A DNA stretch of 34,199 nucleotides. It comes from Mesorhizobium sp. M7A.F.Ca.US.006.01.1.1 (GTDB lineage Bacteria > Pseudomonadota > Alphaproteobacteria > Rhizobiales > Rhizobiaceae). This document shows, one piece after another, positions 1 to 6,667 of the stretch (positions within the stretch are counted from its first letter, which is position 1; each line of letters begins with the position of its first letter). The stretch lies in the NCBI RefSeq assembly GCF_003997935.1, contig NZ_RZQL01000041.1, forward strand, positions 1 to 34,199, read 5' to 3'. A program made the position numbers and the translations under genes. The notes under the pieces were generated by a model. It was not told the DNA's origin. It ran no database searches and was given only the letters and a program-made list of their open reading frames with translations.

Positions 1-33
1 GAGGGTGGCCGCGAAGCGGTCGGGTGGGGTCGG
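1..33. repeat. Left arm of 33-bp inverted repeat bracketing the DUF559 gene
   Basis: Bases 1-33 are the exact reverse complement of 443-475. The arm contains the hairpin-prone core ggccgcgaagcggtc and probably continues left of the window. It encodes the visible C-terminal end of the DUF559 protein. Short GC-rich repeats with a GAA/TTC-centred stem are common in intergenic DNA of Rhizobiales; that family assignment is from memory of the style, not a search. Confidence 0.85.
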
Positions 34-397
34 CTGACATATACTCAACCTTCCCCTTGACCACCTGCGCGACGTGCCACGCGCTGTTTATGACATCGGG
101 CTCGTCAACGCGGAAGACGTCAAACCCGAGTGAGCGCAAATAAGCATCGCGAACGGCATCGTGCCGCTTGCCCTTCTCGTGTTCGTGCAGATCACCATCG
201 ACCTCGACGATCAGCTTCACCCCGAGGCAAGCGAAGTCGACGATATAAGGCCCAATCGGGCACTGGCGGCGGAACTTGATGCTACCCGATTTTAGCTCGC
301 GTAGTTCATACCACAGAAGGGATTCGCCCGTACCCGCGTGAACTCGAAGCGCGCGCGCCTTCTGGCGCATTTCGAAGCTCACGCGGGTACGGGGCAT
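1..397 (-). CDS. DUF559 endonuclease-domain protein, 3' end cut by window edge
   Basis: The minus-strand frame is open from an ATG at 397 to the window edge (about 132 codons); the stop lies outside. The protein begins MPRTRVSFEMRQKARALR and has the features of DUF559, a small domain related to the very-short-patch-repair/restriction endonuclease fold: LLWYELR near residue 28, FRRQCPIGPYIVDFAC (about 42-57), VKLIVEVDGDLHE (about 60-72) with the expected acidic residues, then LRSLGFDVFRV. Such proteins run about 110-140 aa, so nearly all of it is present. Its last visible residues (DPTRPLRGHP) are encoded by the left arm of an inverted repeat whose other arm lies just upstream of the gene. A weak Shine-Dalgarno (gcgagg) precedes the start. 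Biological role is unknown; nuclease activity is inferred from the fold only. Confidence 0.85.
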   Translation of the reverse strand, partial: MPRTRVSFEMRQKARALRVHAGTGESLLWYELRELKSGSIKFRRQCPIGPYIVDFACLGVKLIVEVDGDLHEHEKGKRHDAVRDAYLRSLGFDVFRVDEPDVINSAWHVAQVVKGKVEYMSADPTRPLRGHP

Positions 398-442
398 CAG
401 CAGAGACCTCGCAGCAAAAGATCAGGTCGGCGCGCTGCCGCA

Positions 443-491
443 CCGACCCCACCCGACCGCTTCGCGGCCACCCTCCCCTCGAGGGGGAGGG
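443..491. repeat. Right arm of the DUF559-flanking inverted repeat plus Xho-type palindrome
   Basis: 443-475 is the perfect reverse complement of 1-33. It is followed at once by a second palindromic block, ccctcccc-tcga-gggggaggg (about 471-491). The block lies 19 bases beyond the stop codon of the aminotransferase gene, so in that transcript it would fold into strong stems and may act as its 3' end, although no U-run follows. Confidence 0.8.
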
Positions 492-509
492 ATATCCGCG
501 CCCAGTCCG

Positions 510-1838
510 TCAATCTATCGACCTCAGCACTTCGCGCACATGGTCGATCAATTCGTTGATCTGGCCCTTGGTGATGATCAGCGGCGGCGACAGCGCGATG
601 ATGTCGCCGGTGGTGCGGATCAGCGCGCCGCGCTCGAACGCCTTGACGAAGGCCGAGAAGGCCCGCTTGGTCGGCTGGCCGGCGATCGGCGCCAGCTCGA
701 TCGCACCGATCAGGCCGATGTTCCTGATATCGATGACGTTCGGCTCGCCCTTCAGCGAATGCAGCGCGTCTTCCCAGTACGGCGCCAGCTCCTCGCCACG
801 GGTGAGCAAGCCCTCTTCCTTGTAGGTGTCGAGCGTGCCGAGTGCGGCCGCGCAGGCGATCGGGTTGCCCGAATAGGTGTAGCCGTGGAAGAACTCGATC
901 ATGTGCTCGGGGCCGGTCATGAAGGCGTCGTGGATCTCCTTCTTCACAAACACCGCGCCCATCGGGATGACGCCGTTGGAGACGCCCTTGGCGGTGGTCA
1001 TGATATCGGGCGTGACACCGAAATAATCAGCGGCGAACGGCGTACCGAGACGGCCGAAACCGGTGATGACCTCATCGAAAATCAACAGGATGCCGTGCTT
1101 GGTGCAGATCTCGCGCAGCTTCTCCAGATAGCCCTTCGGCGGCAGGATGACGCCGGTGGAGCCGGCGACCGGCTCGACGATGACGGCGGCGATGGTCGAA
1201 GCGTCGTGCAGGGCGACGATACGCTCCAGCTCGTTGGCGAGTTCCGCGCCATACTCCGGCACACCCTTGGTGAAGGCGTTCTTTTCCGGCAGATGCGTGT
1301 GCGGCATATGGTCGACGCCGCCGAGCAGCGTGCCGAACATCTTGCGGTTGGTGACGATGCCGCCGACCGAGATGCCGCCGAAATTGACGCCGTGATAGCC
1401 GCGCTCGCGGCCAATCAGCCGGGTGCGGGAGCCCTCGCCCTTCACACGGTGATAGGCGATCGCCATCTTGAGCGCCGTCTCGACCGATTCCGAGCCGGAA
1501 TTGGTGAAGAAGACATGGTCCATGCCCTTGGGCGCCAGGTCGACCAGGCGATTGGCCAGTTCGAACACGATCGGATGGCCCATCTGGAAGGCCGGCGCGT
1601 AATCGAGTTCGGCGGCCTGGTGCTGGATCGCCTCGGTGATCTTCGGCCGGCAGTGGCCGGCATTGACGCACCACAGGCCGGCGGTGCCGTCGAGCACCTT
1701 GCGGCCGTCGCTGGTCGTGTAATGCATGTCCTTGGCGGACACCATCATGCGTGGCGCCTGCTTGAACTGCCGGTTTGCCGTGAACGGCATCCAGAATGCG
1801 CTGAGATCGTTCGGCGTGACTTTCAGCCGGTTGGACAT
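510..1838 (-). CDS. Omega-amino acid (beta-alanine):pyruvate aminotransferase
   Basis: This 442-aa class III, fold-type I, PLP-dependent aminotransferase is full length for the family. It should move the amino group of beta-alanine (or another omega-amino acid) to pyruvate, giving malonate semialdehyde and alanine in the cytosol. Visible family marks are the N-terminal SAFWMPFTANRQFK and GLWCVNAGHC segments typical of beta-alanine:pyruvate transaminases, FTNSGSESVETALKMA (PLP phosphate binding, about 111-126), IFDEVITGFGR with Asp255, and TTAKGVSNG with the likely Schiff-base Lys284. An aggggaag ribosome site precedes the ATG. It is divergent from a RutR-like regulator, and a RutR-type operator lies 79 bases upstream. 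With preT/preA in the same window, a job in pyrimidine breakdown is likely. Other omega-amino acid substrates (GABA, putrescine) cannot be excluded. Confidence 0.9.
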   Translation of the reverse strand: MSNRLKVTPNDLSAFWMPFTANRQFKQAPRMMVSAKDMHYTTSDGRKVLDGTAGLWCVNAGHCRPKITEAIQHQAAELDYAPAFQMGHPIVFELANRLVDLAPKGMDHVFFTNSGSESVETALKMAIAYHRVKGEGSRTRLIGRERGYHGVNFGGISVGGIVTNRKMFGTLLGGVDHMPHTHLPEKNAFTKGVPEYGAELANELERIVALHDASTIAAVIVEPVAGSTGVILPPKGYLEKLREICTKHGILLIFDEVITGFGRLGTPFAADYFGVTPDIMTTAKGVSNGVIPMGAVFVKKEIHDAFMTGPEHMIEFFHGYTYSGNPIACAAALGTLDTYKEEGLLTRGEELAPYWEDALHSLKGEPNVIDIRNIGLIGAIELAPIAGQPTKRAFSAFVKAFERGALIRTTGDIIALSPPLIITKGQINELIDHVREVLRSID

Positions 1839-1916
1839 GACCAGGACTTCCCCTTGTAAACTGTTTCGCTGCGCCCAACGCTTGGTCTTTGCCGCGCTTT
1901 CATGCTACGCAAATTT

Positions 1917-1932
1917 TTGACCGATTGGACAA
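1917..1932. promoter_or_regulatory. Candidate RutR-type operator upstream of the aminotransferase
   Basis: TTGACCGATTGGACAA matches the E. coli RutR consensus TTGACCAnnTGGTCAA at 12 of 14 fixed positions. It lies between the divergent aminotransferase and RutR-like regulator genes, about 79 bases upstream of the aminotransferase start, where a minus-strand promoter would be expected. A sister site is at 17365-17380 in front of preT. A separate inverted repeat, ACCGCC-N5-GGCGGT, follows at 1941-1957. Confidence 0.6.
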
Positions 1933-2079
1933 ACGTTAGCACCGCCCTGTCGGCGGTCAAGGATTACTAGCGGAAATGCGGCACCTGAAGTGCGTTCCAC
2001 AGGCTAGGGAAAAACTGGTCCAGAGAATTGGTCCAGATGACCTTGAACGCGAGGTTTGGCAACACGAGGGCTTGCAACG

Positions 2080-2715
2080 GTGACCATCGGCACGGACGCC
2101 CCTCGCCGCACCCGCATCCAGCAGGAAAAGCGCGAACTCATCCTGGAGGCGGCGCTTGAGGTCTTCTCCACCAACGGCTTTCGCGGCTCGACCATCGACC
2201 AGATCGCCGAAGCCGCCGGCATGTCGAAGCCGAACCTGCTCTATTATTTCCGCCGCAAGGAGGACATCCACGAAACGCTGATGCAGCGCCTGCTAGACAC
2301 CTGGTTGGCGCCGCTGCGCGAACTCGACGACATTGGCGATCCCCTTACCGAATTGCGCAGCTACATCAGGCGCAAGCTGGAGATGGCGCGCGACTTTCCG
2401 CGCGAGAGCCGGCTGTTCGCCAACGAGATCCTGCAAGGCGCGCCGCGCATCATGCCGCTCCTGGCCGGCGAGTTGAAGACGTTGGTCGACGAGAAGGCCG
2501 CCGTCATCAAGGGCTGGATGCGCGCCGGCAAGATCGCCAAGACCGATCCGTGGCACCTGATCTTCTCGATCTGGGCGACGACGCAGCATTATGCCGATTT
2601 CGACGTCCAGGTCCGCGCCGTCCTCGGGCCGAACCGCGGCGGCGACGGCCGCTTCGAGGATGCGGCAAGATTTCTCGAGCAACTGTTTCTCGACGGGCTG
2701 AAGCCGAAGGGGTAA
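2080..2715 (+). CDS. TetR-family regulator, RutR-like
   Basis: This 211-aa TetR repressor has an N-terminal helix-turn-helix (LEAALEVFSTNGFRGSTIDQ to MSKPNLLYYFRRKEDI, about residues 23-72) and a C-terminal ligand domain that closely resembles E. coli RutR: DTWLAPL, YIRRKLEMARDFPRESRLFANEILQGAP, LVDEKAAVIKGW, DPWHLIFSIWATTQHYADFDVQV. RutR senses uracil/thymine and controls pyrimidine turnover. A longer frame opens at a TTG (2056), but that codon has no room for a ribosome site; GTG at 2080 has gaggg about 9 bases upstream and is preferred. It is divergent from the beta-alanine aminotransferase. Ligand and targets are inferred from resemblance and from the RutR-like sites in the window. Confidence 0.85.
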   Translation: MTIGTDAPRRTRIQQEKRELILEAALEVFSTNGFRGSTIDQIAEAAGMSKPNLLYYFRRKEDIHETLMQRLLDTWLAPLRELDDIGDPLTELRSYIRRKLEMARDFPRESRLFANEILQGAPRIMPLLAGELKTLVDEKAAVIKGWMRAGKIAKTDPWHLIFSIWATTQHYADFDVQVRAVLGPNRGGDGRFEDAARFLEQLFLDGLKPKG

Positions 2716-2795
2716 CAGCGAGAGCACGTCTTGGGTCAACTTGGCAGCCGTCGGGCTATCCCAGACGGTGGGGATTGGCCAAAACGCACATTGAT

Positions 2796-2965
2796 TTCGT
2801 CATTCTAGGGCGAAGCAAGGAGCAAAGCGACGCGGCGCAGACCCTAGAATCCATGCCGCGACCTCAACGCGCCGCAACGGTCCAAATTGCTCCGTAGTAC
2901 TCTTCGGCAAACGTCCCGGCATGGATCCTCGGGTCTCCGCGTCCGCTTCGCCCGTGGATGACGAA
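2796..2965. repeat. RIME-like imperfect palindromic repeat
   Basis: The left arm starts ttcgtcattctagggcgaag (2796) and runs to about 2862 (ccatgccgcgac). The right arm (about 2914-2965) is its diverged reverse complement, ending ggatgacgaa. Each arm also contains a nested inverted block (ctaggg...accctag). This is the look of the rhizobial intergenic mosaic elements. It fills the gap between the TetR gene and the convergent MmyB-type gene, where no other feature is seen. Confidence 0.7.
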
Positions 2966-2988
2966 GCCGAGGGGGCCGCCAGCCAACT

Positions 2989-3876
2989 TCAGGCGCTGCG
3001 CCGCTCGGCCGGCAGCGCGTCCAGCAATGTCTGCAGCTTGGCGATCGAATTCTGCTCGGCGAGCGGCGTGTAGACGATCAGCTTCATGTCGGAGCCGTCG
3101 CCGATCGACAGGCTCATATGCTCGAAGGTCATGGCGCCCGCGCTCGGGTGCCGGACATGTTTCTCACCCGACAACCGGTGCGCGACGTCGCGCTGCGGCC
3201 ACCAGGCACGAAATTCGGGGCTCGAACGCGTCATCAACTCGATCAGCCGCTCGAAATCCGGATCGCCGACATAGCGGGCGCTCGCCGCCCGGAACGAGGC
3301 CAGCACGGTGCGCGCCAGTTGCTCCCAGTCGACCAGCAGGCGCCGGTGGTGCGGGCTCGTGAACACCATGTGGACGATGTTGCGGGCATCCCCTTCCAGC
3401 AAGCCATAGTCGTCGAACACCGCGACGGCCGCCGGGTTCCAGGCCAGCACGTCCCAGCGCCGCCCGACGACATAGGCCGGCTGCAGCACCAGGCTCTGCA
3501 GCATGTGCAGCAGGGGACCATCGACCTTTTCCGGCGCCACGGCACGGCGCTCCGGCGGGTGGCGGTCGGCAAGGATGAACAGATGCTGTTTTTCGGCGGC
3601 GTCGAGGCGCAGCGCTTCGGCAAGTGCCGTCAGCACCTCGACCGAGGGCCTGACCTCCCGCCCCTGCTCCAGCCATGTGTACCAGGTCGTGCCGACGCCG
3701 GCGATCATCGCCACCTCCTCGCGCCGTAGTCCCGGCGTACGCCGCCTGAGACCGGTGGCGATGCCTGTGGCCGAGGGCGTCAGCCTTTCGCGGCGCGAGC
3801 GCAGGAAGGCGCCGAGTTCGCGCCGGCGGCTGTCTTCAGCCGAATGTGTGGGGGCCGCGGGGGATTGGGACTCCAT
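2989..3876 (-). CDS. MmyB-type helix-turn-helix transcriptional regulator
   Basis: This 295-aa regulator has an XRE-like helix-turn-helix near residues 20-95 (RRELGAFLRSRRERL, TPGLRREEVAMIAGVGTTWYTWLEQG, EVLTALAEALRLD) followed by an MmyB-like PAS-type ligand domain (PAYVVGRRWDVLAWNPAAVAVF, then SPEFRAWWPQRDVAHRLSGEKHVRHPSAG, and LIVYTPL near the end). In this family the C-terminal domain binds small hydrophobic ligands, and the gene is often divergent from an SDR or other oxidoreductase it controls, as here. There is no Shine-Dalgarno; a TATAAT hexamer sits six bases upstream of the ATG, pointing to a leaderless mRNA. The ligand is unknown. Confidence 0.9.
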   Translation of the reverse strand: MESQSPAAPTHSAEDSRRRELGAFLRSRRERLTPSATGIATGLRRRTPGLRREEVAMIAGVGTTWYTWLEQGREVRPSVEVLTALAEALRLDAAEKQHLFILADRHPPERRAVAPEKVDGPLLHMLQSLVLQPAYVVGRRWDVLAWNPAAVAVFDDYGLLEGDARNIVHMVFTSPHHRRLLVDWEQLARTVLASFRAASARYVGDPDFERLIELMTRSSPEFRAWWPQRDVAHRLSGEKHVRHPSAGAMTFEHMSLSIGDGSDMKLIVYTPLAEQNSIAKLQTLLDALPAERRSA

Positions 3877-3882
3877 GCGCGT

Positions 3883-3888
3883 ATTATA
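3883..3888 (-). promoter_or_regulatory. TATAAT -10 box for a probably leaderless regulator mRNA
   Basis: On the minus strand a perfect TATAAT is followed by six bases (acgcgc) and then the ATG of the MmyB-type gene. Transcription would start at or within a base of that ATG. The -35 region is weak (aactttat region). Confidence 0.55.
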
Positions 3889-3949
3889 GCAGTATTGATA
3901 CCAGGATAAAGTTTGAACTGTTTGGCCCGCGCCAACTGCCCCATCTTCC

Positions 3950-3979
3950 GTTCAGAGCAACAGAACGGAGGCTCTGAAC
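3950..3979 (+). promoter_or_regulatory. Perfect 9-bp inverted repeat around the SDR ribosome binding site
   Basis: GTTCAGAGC (3950-3958) and GCTCTGAAC (3971-3979) are exact reverse complements. They are separated by 12 bases (aacagaacggag) that carry most of the Shine-Dalgarno; the second arm ends directly at the ATG of the first SDR gene (3980). It could be an operator for the divergent MmyB-type regulator, or an RNA hairpin that presents or hides the ribosome site. Confidence 0.6.
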
Positions 3980-4825
3980 ATGGAACTCAAAGACAAGACA
4001 ATCCTCATCACCGGCTCAACCGATGGCGTCGGCCGCATCGTCGCGCAACGGCTCGGCGCTGCGGGCGCCCGTGTGCTGGTGCATGGCCGCGATGCAACGC
4101 GCGGCAAGGCCGTTGTCACCGAGATCGAAGCCGCCGGCGGCAAGGCCGAGCTTCTGGTCGCCGACCTCTCGTCGCTGGCCGAAGTACGCCGGCTAGCCGA
4201 GGCGGTGCGCGCCAGGGCGGACCGGCTCGACATCCTCATCAACAATGCCGGCATCGGCACGGCAGGCCAAGGTGCCAAAAGGCAGGTCAGCGCCGACGGC
4301 TATGAGCTGCGCTTCGCCGTCAATTATCTCGCTGGTTTCCTGCTCACCAGTGAGCTTTTGCCATTGCTGAAGGCGAGCACGCCGGCCCGCATCGTCAATG
4401 TCGCCTCGGCGGGGCAGCAGGCGATAGATTTCAGCGATGTCATGCTGACCCGCGCCTATGACGGCGTGCGCGCTTATTGCCAGAGCAAGCTGGCGCAGAA
4501 CCTGTTCACCGTCGATTTGGCCGAACAGCTAAAAGGCACCGGCGTCACCGTCAACGCGCTGCATCCGGCGAGCTACATGAACACCACCATGGTCCAGCAG
4601 GCCGGGGTGACGCCGTGGAGCTCGGTCGAGACCGGCGCCGATGCCATCCTCAATCTCGCCACGTCACCCACGCTCGACGGGAAAAGCGGCCTCTATTTCG
4701 ACGGCCTGCGGGAATCCCGCGCCGACGCCCAGGCCTATGACGCCAAGGCAAGGCAACAGTTGCGAGCCTTGAGCCTCGATCTCATCGGCCCGGCCTCCCC
4801 CACATCGAAGGAACAGCATTCATGA
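3980..4825 (+). CDS. SDR-family NAD(P)-dependent oxidoreductase (first of pair)
   Basis: This 281-aa classical-type short-chain dehydrogenase/reductase has a Rossmann cofactor motif TGSTDGVG (11-18), NNAG near 88-91, a catalytic Ser in VNVASAG and the YxxxK pair in AYCQSKLAQ. It ends with a substrate loop and a C-terminal extension (SRADAQAYDAKARQQLRALSLDL) typical of the retinol-dehydrogenase/protochlorophyllide-reductase-like branch. ACGGAGG supplies the ribosome site inside an inverted repeat. Its stop overlaps the next start (ATGA at 4822), so the two SDR genes are translationally coupled. The substrate is not predictable from sequence. Confidence 0.88.
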   Translation: MELKDKTILITGSTDGVGRIVAQRLGAAGARVLVHGRDATRGKAVVTEIEAAGGKAELLVADLSSLAEVRRLAEAVRARADRLDILINNAGIGTAGQGAKRQVSADGYELRFAVNYLAGFLLTSELLPLLKASTPARIVNVASAGQQAIDFSDVMLTRAYDGVRAYCQSKLAQNLFTVDLAEQLKGTGVTVNALHPASYMNTTMVQQAGVTPWSSVETGADAILNLATSPTLDGKSGLYFDGLRESRADAQAYDAKARQQLRALSLDLIGPASPTSKEQHS

Positions 4826-5544
4826 CCAAGACAATCCAACATGCCGTCGTCATCGGCGGCTCGTCCGGCATCGGCCTGGCGACGGCGCGAAAACTGCTTG
4901 GTCCGGGCATGAAGGTGACCATCACCGGGCGCAACGAGGAGAAGTTGAAGAGCGCTTGGAAGAGCCTTGGCGGTGCTGCCGAGAAGGCTGCTTTCGACGC
5001 GTCGAAGCCGGATGAGGTCACCCGGTTCTTCGAGCGCCTCGGTCCTTTTGATCATCTGGTGCTGGCGGCCAGCGGCGGCAAGGGCCTTGGCCCCTTCCCG
5101 ACACTTGACCTGAGCGACATAGGCAGTGGCGTGGAGGAAAAAGTCCGGCCGCAGTTGTCCTGCCTGCAGGCGGCCCTGCCGACGCTGAACAAGGCCGGAT
5201 CGGTGACCTTCATCTCGGCGGTCTCGGCGCAGCTCGCGACGCCCGGCGTCGCCGGTATCGCCGCCATCAACGGCATGCTGTTGACCGTGGTGCCGATCCT
5301 GGCCCTGGAGTTGAAACCGCTGCGCGTCAATGTCGTGGCGCCAGGCGTCATCGACACGCCCTGGTGGGATTTTCTGGCCGAGGAGCAGAAGCAAACGATC
5401 TTTGCCGACTATGCCGGCAAGACTCCGGTCGGCCGCGTCGGCCAAGCCGAAGACGTGGGCGACGCAATCGCCTTCCTCGTCTCCAACGGCTTCATGACCG
5501 GTCAGGTGCTGACCTGCGACGGCGGCCTGAGATTTGCGGCATAG
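4822..5544 (+). CDS. SDR-family protein lacking the canonical YxxxK pair
   Basis: This 240-aa SDR-fold protein has a good cofactor motif GGSSGIG (12-18), TGRNEEKL after beta-2, an altered NNAG (AASGG), and a typical C-terminal end (NVVAPGVIDTPWW, PVGRVGQAEDVGDAIAFLVSNGFMTGQVLTCDGG). Where classical members have YxxSK the sequence reads GVAGIAAINGMLL, so both the catalytic Tyr and Lys appear to be missing. Relatives with an AAINGAL-type segment exist among divergent SDRs. It may have altered chemistry or act as a partner of the first SDR, to which it is coupled by a 4-base overlap. Confidence 0.85.
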   Translation: MTKTIQHAVVIGGSSGIGLATARKLLGPGMKVTITGRNEEKLKSAWKSLGGAAEKAAFDASKPDEVTRFFERLGPFDHLVLAASGGKGLGPFPTLDLSDIGSGVEEKVRPQLSCLQAALPTLNKAGSVTFISAVSAQLATPGVAGIAAINGMLLTVVPILALELKPLRVNVVAPGVIDTPWWDFLAEEQKQTIFADYAGKTPVGRVGQAEDVGDAIAFLVSNGFMTGQVLTCDGGLRFAA

Positions 5545-5575
5545 GAACAGCGACTATCGGGCTCCGACAGGACCC

Positions 5576-5824
5576 TTAATTGGCCTTCTTTGGAACGCGA
5601 TCGTTCTCGTCCGCGGGCCTGTCGCCTGCCGGTTTCGCCGAAACAGGCTTTTCCGGCACATGGGAATAGTCGGACGTATCCGCCCCATACATCTTGTTGT
5701 CGATCGCTTCTTGCCAGCTGAAATCCGCGTCGGATGGTGAAACGTCGGCGATATCATGGCGGGAGGAGCGAGCGTGAAGCCAGTTCGGCGTGATCTCGCG
5801 AACCAATTGTGCAAAGCGTCCCAT
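5576..5824 (-). CDS. Small acidic hypothetical protein
   Basis: This 82-aa protein begins MGRFAQLVREITPNWLHARS. The start at 5824 is chosen because gaaagga lies 9 bases upstream; an in-frame extension to 5863 exists but has no clear ribosome site. The middle reads DADFSWQEAIDNKMYGADTSDYSHVP, and the tail is a charged, Pro/Ala/Lys-rich, probably disordered stretch. No signal peptide or membrane segment is seen. It lies 61 bases upstream of otsB's stop, reading away from it in the same direction, and is convergent with the SDR operon. I do not recognise a family. Confidence 0.6.
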   Translation of the reverse strand: MGRFAQLVREITPNWLHARSSRHDIADVSPSDADFSWQEAIDNKMYGADTSDYSHVPEKPVSAKPAGDRPADENDRVPKKAN

Positions 5825-5884
5825 CGAAACCGTTCCTTTCCTTGTCCTTTCCAGGAGGCGCAATCACGGTTGCGTCGGCTGGAC

Positions 5885-6667
5885 CTAAAGTTGACCTCTC
5901 AGCCAGGCCAGCGTCTCGGCGACGCCGGCCAGCCCGTACCGCGCGGTGGTTTGCGTCGGGGGCTTGACCCGGATCGATATGCCGCCGGCGTCATTGACGG
6001 TTTCGAAGCCGTTTTCATCCGACGTGTCGTCGCCCAGGAAGACCGGGCGGCGACCTGCGAATGGCGCAATCTCCATGAAACGCCGGATCGCGGCGCCCTT
6101 GGCCGCCTCCAGCGGCAGCAATTCCACGCCGGCGTTGCCGGCAACCACCCGGTAGCCCTTTGGCAGGCCGGCCAGCGCCTGCTCGACAAGCTGCGTCGCG
6201 CGGGGAAGCAGATGCGGGGCGGCGCGCGTGTGGATGGCCAGCAACCGCCCTTTGCGCTCGATATAGGCCCCACGACCGAGCTCGGCCTCGATCTCGTCGG
6301 CAAGCGCCGCGATATCCGCCGGCTCGTCCGCGACTTCGACGTCGGCGTCCGGCAGAAGCCGGTGCTCCAATCCATACAGCCCGGCGGCGCGCAGTTTCAA
6401 AGGCTGAAACAGATGGTCGACAGCCGCAACGGACCGGCCCGTGATGAACGCCAACGCCCCGTTCAGCTTGCGGTCCAGGCCTTGCAGCAAGGAGCGAAGC
6501 TCGTCGCTGACCGAGACGGCGTCCGGGTGCTCGGCATGTTCCAGCAGCGTGCCGTCAATGTCGAGGAACAATGCCCAATCGCCGGCCAGCACAGGCTGCG
6601 GTTTCTCCAAGACGGCCTGTGGCTCATGCAGGGTCTCGCCAATCATCTTCTGCAGCGTATCGCTCAT
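5885..6667 (-). CDS. otsB: Trehalose-6-phosphate phosphatase
   Basis: This 260-aa HAD-superfamily phosphatase hydrolyses trehalose-6-phosphate to trehalose in the cytosol. HAD motif I is DIDGTL (36-41, nucleophile Asp36), motif II lies in AFITGRS, and the acidic motif near the C-terminus is FLGDDTSDENGF, the usual OtsB signature. Length is normal. The start ATG overlaps the stop of otsA by four bases (6664-6667), so the two are translationally coupled. The only doubt is whether the upstream synthase makes trehalose-6-phosphate or a related sugar phosphate. Confidence 0.93.
   Translation of the reverse strand: MSDTLQKMIGETLHEPQAVLEKPQPVLAGDWALFLDIDGTLLEHAEHPDAVSVSDELRSLLQGLDRKLNGALAFITGRSVAAVDHLFQPLKLRAAGLYGLEHRLLPDADVEVADEPADIAALADEIEAELGRGAYIERKGRLLAIHTRAAPHLLPRATQLVEQALAGLPKGYRVVAGNAGVELLPLEAAKGAAIRRFMEIAPFAGRRPVFLGDDTSDENGFETVNDAGGISIRVKPPTQTTARYGLAGVAETLAWLRGQL

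Noticed and set aside
540..1859. 439-aa plus-strand open frame opposite the aminotransferase
   Set aside because: Antisense shadow of a well-conserved gene; composition is Arg/Asp/Gly-rich with no domain, as usual in GC-rich DNA.
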